Below are positions 42,342-46,314 of a DNA stretch of 46,314 bases, piece after piece (position 1 is the stretch's first letter; every line of letters begins with the position of its first letter). Origin of the DNA: an uncultured Bacteroidota bacterium. GTDB taxonomy: Bacteria; Bacteroidota; Bacteroidia; UKL13-3. The translations under genes and the position numbers were made by a program. Below the pieces are notes generated by a model that was not told the origin of the DNA, did no database searches, and worked only from the letters and a program-made list of their open reading frames with translations. The stretch covers positions 1 to 46,314 of the forward strand of contig CAIUDH010000061.1 in NCBI GenBank assembly GCA_903897855.1, in the 5' to 3' direction.

Positions 42342-43844
42342 ATGAATCTGAATTTACTTATACTTATTCCCTTCCTAACGGCTATGGCTGTTTTGTTTTG
42401 CAAGGGTTTGAAGCAGGTGAGAGCCGTGGCACTCCTTGGTTCGGGTTTGCAATTAATATTAGCCTTGGGGCTCCTCTACCGTTTTTATGACGAGCGTGCT
42501 GCCGGCAATCTATCGCAGATGTTATTTGAGTTCAACTACCATTGGTTTGCTCCTCTCAACATTAATTATCATCTGGGTGTAGATGGTATTTCTGTGGCTA
42601 TGATTTTACTTACCTCCTTCGTTGTCATCTCTGGTGTACTTGTGTCATGGAGTATGGACACTTTAAATAAGGAGTTTTTCTTCCTCTTGATTTTCTTAAG
42701 TATGGGGGCTTATGGCTTCTTTATGTCGCTCGATCTTTTTACCATGTTCTTTTTTTTAGAGGTGGCTGTAATTCCTAAATTTTTACTTATCGGTATTTGG
42801 GGTAGTGGTAAAAAAGAATACAGTGCTATGAAACTCGCCCTAATGCTGATGGGGGGCTCGGCTCTTGTTTTTGTAGGATTAATAGGACTCTATTTTAACA
42901 CGAATATAGAGGGTGCTCATACGTTTGATCTGCTTCAAATTTCAAAAATGAAAATTCCTGTGGAGGCTCAAATGCTATTCTTCCCGTTCGCCTTCATTGG
43001 TTTTGGAATTTTTACCGCATTATTCCCCTTCCATACTTGGGTACCCGATGGCCACTCCTCTGCACCTACGGCGGCATCCATGTTTCTTGCCGGTATCTCC
43101 ATGAAACTCGGTGGTTATGGTTGTTTACGCGTGGCAACCTATTTAATGCCTGAAGCCGCTCATGCTTACGCTGGAATTATTATTTTACTAGCCACTATCG
43201 CCATTATCTATGGTGCCTTTGCAACGCTAATGCAAACCGATCTAAAATATATCAATGCTTATTCATCAATCAGCCACTGTGGCTTTGTATTGCTTGGTAT
43301 TGGGATGCTAACACAAATATCGATCACAGGCGCTGTGATGCAAATGGTATCTCATGGGTTAATGACAGCCCTCTTCTTCGCCGCCATAGGCATGATTTAT
43401 AGTCGAACTCACACCAGGATGGTAGCTCAATTAGGCGGCTTGCTAAAGGTGATGCCGTTTATTTCGGCGGTCTTTGTCATCGTAGGTTTGTGCTCTTTAG
43501 GATTGCCTGGATTGAGTGGGTTTGTGGCCGAAATGACCATCTTTGTGGGCTCTTGGCAAAATCCTGATGTTCTCTATCGCGTGGCTACCATTTTAGCCTG
43601 TGCTTCTATTGTGGTTACTGCCGTTTATATTTTACGGGCAACCGGAAAGACGGTACTAGGACCAATCACCGATACGCATTTTAATAAATTAGGGGATGCT
43701 CTTTGGAACGAAAAACTCGCAGCCGTGATTCTGATTGTCGGAATTATGGCCATCGGTATTCTTCCCTTTTGGTTGAATGATTTAATTACCCCGGGAAGCC
43801 AACAAATTATACTGCAAACCGGACAAAACATAATGCTTAAATAA
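42342..43844 (+). CDS. nuoM: Complex I subunit M (antiporter-like)
   Basis: 500 residues with ~14 helices. Signatures: DLFTMFFFLEVAVIPKFLLI (channel Glu), FGIFTALFPFHTWVPDGHSS followed by APTAASMFLAGISMKLGGYG (Lys and broken helix), and MQTDLKYINAYSSISHCGFV. One of the three proton-pumping subunits. A ten-base gap separates it from nuoL and eight bases from nuoN. Confidence 0.97.
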   Translation: MNLNLLILIPFLTAMAVLFCKGLKQVRAVALLGSGLQLILALGLLYRFYDERAAGNLSQMLFEFNYHWFAPLNINYHLGVDGISVAMILLTSFVVISGVLVSWSMDTLNKEFFFLLIFLSMGAYGFFMSLDLFTMFFFLEVAVIPKFLLIGIWGSGKKEYSAMKLALMLMGGSALVFVGLIGLYFNTNIEGAHTFDLLQISKMKIPVEAQMLFFPFAFIGFGIFTALFPFHTWVPDGHSSAPTAASMFLAGISMKLGGYGCLRVATYLMPEAAHAYAGIIILLATIAIIYGAFATLMQTDLKYINAYSSISHCGFVLLGIGMLTQISITGAVMQMVSHGLMTALFFAAIGMIYSRTHTRMVAQLGGLLKVMPFISAVFVIVGLCSLGLPGLSGFVAEMTIFVGSWQNPDVLYRVATILACASIVVTAVYILRATGKTVLGPITDTHFNKLGDALWNEKLAAVILIVGIMAIGILPFWLNDLITPGSQQIILQTGQNIMLK

Positions 43845-43852
43845 CTAAAGGA

Positions 43853-45265
43853 ATGATATTGAATGATATTTTTATTTTAATGAAACAGGAGTTGATGCTT
43901 TTAGGCATCATCATGATCTTGTTGATTATAAAAGTAGGTAAAGACTGGAGCAATGAAAGTTTACTCAATCTAATTAATGCTTTATTATTAATCAATGTTA
44001 TGTCGGGGTTTATGATGCCGGCCGAAGGCTTTCTCTTTGGAGATATGTTCAAAACAAATAGCCTCATAACACTGGAGAAAAACATTCTAAATATTGGCAC
44101 CCTCATTATCTCATTGCAATCGTATTCCTGGTTAAAAAACCATAAGCATTTAATCGAGTTTTATATATTGATGCTTTCTACCTTACTCGGTATGTTTTAT
44201 ATGGTATCGAGCGGAAATTTATTGATGTTCTACCTCGGTCTTGAACTCTCCACAATACCTTTGGCAGCCATGGCCAATTTCGACTTAGAGAAACGTAAAT
44301 CATCGGAAGCGGCATTGAAATTTATTATCTCTTCTGCCTTCTCTTCCGGTTTGCTTTTATTTGGCATTTCGTTACTGTATGGTACTGCTGGCACCTTGTC
44401 GTTCACCGAAATTACTTCTCATCTAACCAATACACCTCTTCAAATTTTTTCTTTTGTGCTTATTCTTGCGGGCTTCTCTTTCAAAATATCGGTAGTTCCA
44501 TTTCACTTCTGGACCGCCGATGTATACGAAGGTTCGCCTGTAGCGGTTACTTCCTACCTCTCGGTAATATCGAAAGGTGCGGTCCTCTTTGTATTTGTTT
44601 CTGTTTTATACACGGTATTCAAACCTTTAGCAGAGGTTTGGTACAATATGCTATTCCTGCTTTCAGTGCTCACCATTGTGATAGGAAATTTATTCGCCTT
44701 ACGCCAGGATAATATTAAGCGTTTCTTGGCCTTCTCTTCCATTGCACAAGTAGGTTTTATCTTGGTTGGTATATCGGGCAGCTCGCAAATGGGAACAGCT
44801 TCTGTGATCTATTTTGTCTTGATTTACATCTTCTCTAATTTGGGAGCATTTGGGGTGGTATCATTGGTAAGTGCAATCGCTGGAAAAGAAAACATCAGTG
44901 ATTATCGGGCCTTTTACAAAACCAATCCCTTTCTGTCCTGGGTACTCACGATCGCCCTGTTTTCATTAGCCGGAGTACCCCCAACGGCAGGATTTTTTGG
45001 TAAGTTTTTTCTGCTTATTGCGGGAGCCGAACAGGGAAACTATATCCTTATTGCTATTGCGGCCCTTAATATGGTAATCTCGTTTTACTATTATTTGAGA
45101 ATCGTGAAATCAATTTTTATGGATCCAAACGAGCATCCTATAGAGAAGCTAACGATTCCGATGATGCCCAAAATCGCCCTCTTCATTTGCCTTGCCGGTA
45201 TTGTTGTGATTGGATTATGGAGTTCAATTTATGAGTACATCTATTCATTAAGCACTGGCTTTTAG
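43853..45265 (+). CDS. nuoN: Complex I subunit N (antiporter-like)
   Basis: 470 residues with ~14 helices. Signatures: GNLLMFYLGLELSTIPLAAM (Glu), AGFSFKISVVPFHFWTADVY followed by EGSPVAVTSYLSVISKGA (Lys and broken helix), and LRQDNIKRFLAFSSIAQVGF. Last recognised nuo gene; an unknown ORF follows after 11 bases on the same strand and is probably co-transcribed. Confidence 0.97.
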   Translation: MILNDIFILMKQELMLLGIIMILLIIKVGKDWSNESLLNLINALLLINVMSGFMMPAEGFLFGDMFKTNSLITLEKNILNIGTLIISLQSYSWLKNHKHLIEFYILMLSTLLGMFYMVSSGNLLMFYLGLELSTIPLAAMANFDLEKRKSSEAALKFIISSAFSSGLLLFGISLLYGTAGTLSFTEITSHLTNTPLQIFSFVLILAGFSFKISVVPFHFWTADVYEGSPVAVTSYLSVISKGAVLFVFVSVLYTVFKPLAEVWYNMLFLLSVLTIVIGNLFALRQDNIKRFLAFSSIAQVGFILVGISGSSQMGTASVIYFVLIYIFSNLGAFGVVSLVSAIAGKENISDYRAFYKTNPFLSWVLTIALFSLAGVPPTAGFFGKFFLLIAGAEQGNYILIAIAALNMVISFYYYLRIVKSIFMDPNEHPIEKLTIPMMPKIALFICLAGIVVIGLWSSIYEYIYSLSTGF

Positions 45266-45276
45266 AAAAATAAATT

Positions 45277-45672
45277 ATGGCTATCAACACCAATCATACG
45301 ACTGAAGATTTAAACGAAGTGAAGTGCGCTGTCGTTGAAAAAAACATTTCAAAAGAAAGAGCTGAGTATTTAAAAGATATATTAGAGGTAAATAAATTCA
45401 CCGTCGAAATTGCCGCAAGTGCACCGCCGAAAGCTGCAAAAACTGCTGCACCAAAAGCCGACGATGCACCGGTCGAAGAAATTGCAGCTCCGATATCCCA
45501 AACTGAACCGGCTTCTTATACGATTGGAGTTACCAATCTTTCCTTTAACTCTACCAACGCCATCTTTGGACGGTTGCTCAAAACCCGCGATGGCCATATT
45601 GTTACCCTGGCTTACTGGAATCAAGAGGGAACCGTTTCTCACGATGAGATCCCTTATTATGAGAAGGGTTAG
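45277..45672 (+). CDS. Unknown protein at the end of the nuo operon
   Basis: 131 residues, soluble, in three parts. The N-terminal ~48 residues are helix-rich (NEVKCAVVEKNISKERAEYL). An Ala/Pro/Lys-rich linker follows (APPKAAKTAAPKADDAPVEE). The C-terminal ~50 residues look like a compact beta domain (YTIGVTNLSFNSTNAIFGRL, then LKTRDGHIVTLAYWNQEG). There is only one Cys, so it is not an iron-sulfur protein. I do not recognise a family. The 11-base gap to nuoN and the shared strand suggest co-expression and perhaps a part in complex I assembly or electron input, which is inference only. Confidence 0.72.
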   Translation: MAINTNHTTEDLNEVKCAVVEKNISKERAEYLKDILEVNKFTVEIAASAPPKAAKTAAPKADDAPVEEIAAPISQTEPASYTIGVTNLSFNSTNAIFGRLLKTRDGHIVTLAYWNQEGTVSHDEIPYYEKG

Positions 45673-45835
45673 ATTTTGCAATCACGATTATTTCTACCTG
45701 ATTGCTATACCAATATTTGTCATGAACGATATCGCATATATTAATAATTGTTGATGTGGGATATGGGACGCCATAGCAGGAGACTGCAATAATTACTAAT
45801 TTTTACTAGCATTTTCAATAAAAAAATCTACACTA

Positions 45836-46314
45836 TTAAAGTGAGATTTGCTTGTTGCGATATTGATTGGGGGTAATTCCTTCCATTTTTTTAAATACCC
45901 TTATAAAATAATTGGCATCAGAAAAGCCTAATTCATCGCTAATAGCTGCAATTTTCAATTGGGGATTATGCAATAGTTTTTTTGCCTTATTTAACTTTTC
46001 TATAAAAATAAATTCAAGCGGACTAATTCCAAGCTCCTTTTTAAAAACTCGGTGAAAAGTAGCTTTACTCATACAGGCTTTATTGCTTAAAGTATCTATT
46101 TGAAACTTTTCGTGAATATTGTTTTTGATATAACCTATAATACAAGCTAGAGGATTATTATTGATTTCTGTCGCATTGCCAATTCTTAAGTAATTTAAAT
46201 TTTGATTTTGCATAATGCTTACCAAAAGTTCCTTGATGGTTAAATCGGCAAAAACATCTTTATTTAATTTACTTCCTGTACATATTTTAACCAGTTTATT
46301 AGTTAGCTGAGCTA
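45836..46314 (-). CDS. AraC-family transcription regulator (N-terminus outside window)
   Basis: The frame is open to the right edge, so the gene starts beyond the window; 158 codons are visible. The edge part (AQLTNKLVKICTGSKLNKDV, FADLTIKELLVSIMQNQN) resembles the end of an AraC_N effector domain, with the 'D-x-F-xDLxIKELLxxLxQxQ' linker helix. The C-terminal ~100 residues are the double helix-turn-helix: IIGYIKNNIHEKFQIDTLSN, MSKATFHRVFKKELGISPLE, then LGFSDANYFIRVFKKMEGIT with PNQYR at the end. Such proteins activate nearby catabolic or stress genes on binding a small molecule. Its target is not visible here. It faces the end of the nuo operon convergently across 163 bases in which I see no clear terminator. 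Confidence 0.88.
   Translation of the reverse strand, partial: AQLTNKLVKICTGSKLNKDVFADLTIKELLVSIMQNQNLNYLRIGNATEINNNPLACIIGYIKNNIHEKFQIDTLSNKACMSKATFHRVFKKELGISPLEFIFIEKLNKAKKLLHNPQLKIAAISDELGFSDANYFIRVFKKMEGITPNQYRNKQISL

Overview
The window reads as chromosomal DNA of an AT-rich member of the Bacteroidota. Three things support this: six proteins end in Por/type IX secretion (T9SS) sorting domains with the YPNP motif; several upstream regions carry the Bacteroidota -7 promoter box TAnnTTTG; and the left-edge protein has the L-I-NG-V-L / TNEIQ-LSISNDTL repeats typical of surface and fibre proteins of that phylum. No rRNA, tRNA, CRISPR array, transposase or integrase was seen.

Layout. (1) 1-1176: C-terminal part of a fibre/beta-helix protein cut by the window edge. 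(2) 1.5-14.6 kb: two large soluble hybrid histidine kinases flank an accessory stretch of mostly single-gene units: a VOC protein, a DUF2798 membrane protein, an SRPBCC protein, a GH18 chitinase-like protein, an M23 peptidase, a DUF1826 protein and a small membrane protein. Between them lie gene remnants (a broken thioesterase, a probable decayed secreted ORF and a headless fragment resembling L-2-amino-thiazoline-4-carboxylate hydrolase). Several spacers contain imperfect dyads, some starting just after a stop codon, with TAAC-type ends. This resembles a decayed gene-cassette array. (3) 14.8-23.2 kb: large secreted proteins (M6-like metalloprotease with a discoidin-like domain, SBBP propeller, Asp-box/PKD/Ig-repeat protein) plus a second VOC protein. 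(4) 23.3-29.5 kb: ribH, a glycosyltransferase, pdxA, a DinB-like DUF1569 protein, an unknown exported protein and a hipB-hipA toxin-antitoxin pair. (5) 29.6-35.1 kb, minus strand: a T9SS protein with 11 fibronectin-III-like repeats, and dxs. (6) 35.3-45.7 kb: a compact complex I operon nuoABCDHIJKLMN plus a 131-aa unknown gene, with a near-consensus Bacteroidota promoter. nuoE, nuoF and nuoG (the NADH-oxidising module) are absent. (7) Right edge: C-terminal part of an AraC-family regulator on the minus strand.

How the genes fit together. The chitinase, M23 peptidase, metalloprotease and repeat proteins form a set of T9SS cargo suited to polymer breakdown and surface attachment. ribH, pdxA and dxs are core cofactor and isoprenoid genes. 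The nuo operon encodes the quinone-reducing and proton-pumping arms of complex I and must take electrons from something other than a linked NADH module. The most unusual stretch is 1.2-12 kb, where pseudogenes, small single-gene units and dyad-bearing spacers alternate. All statements about homology rest on motif recognition by eye; no database search was run.
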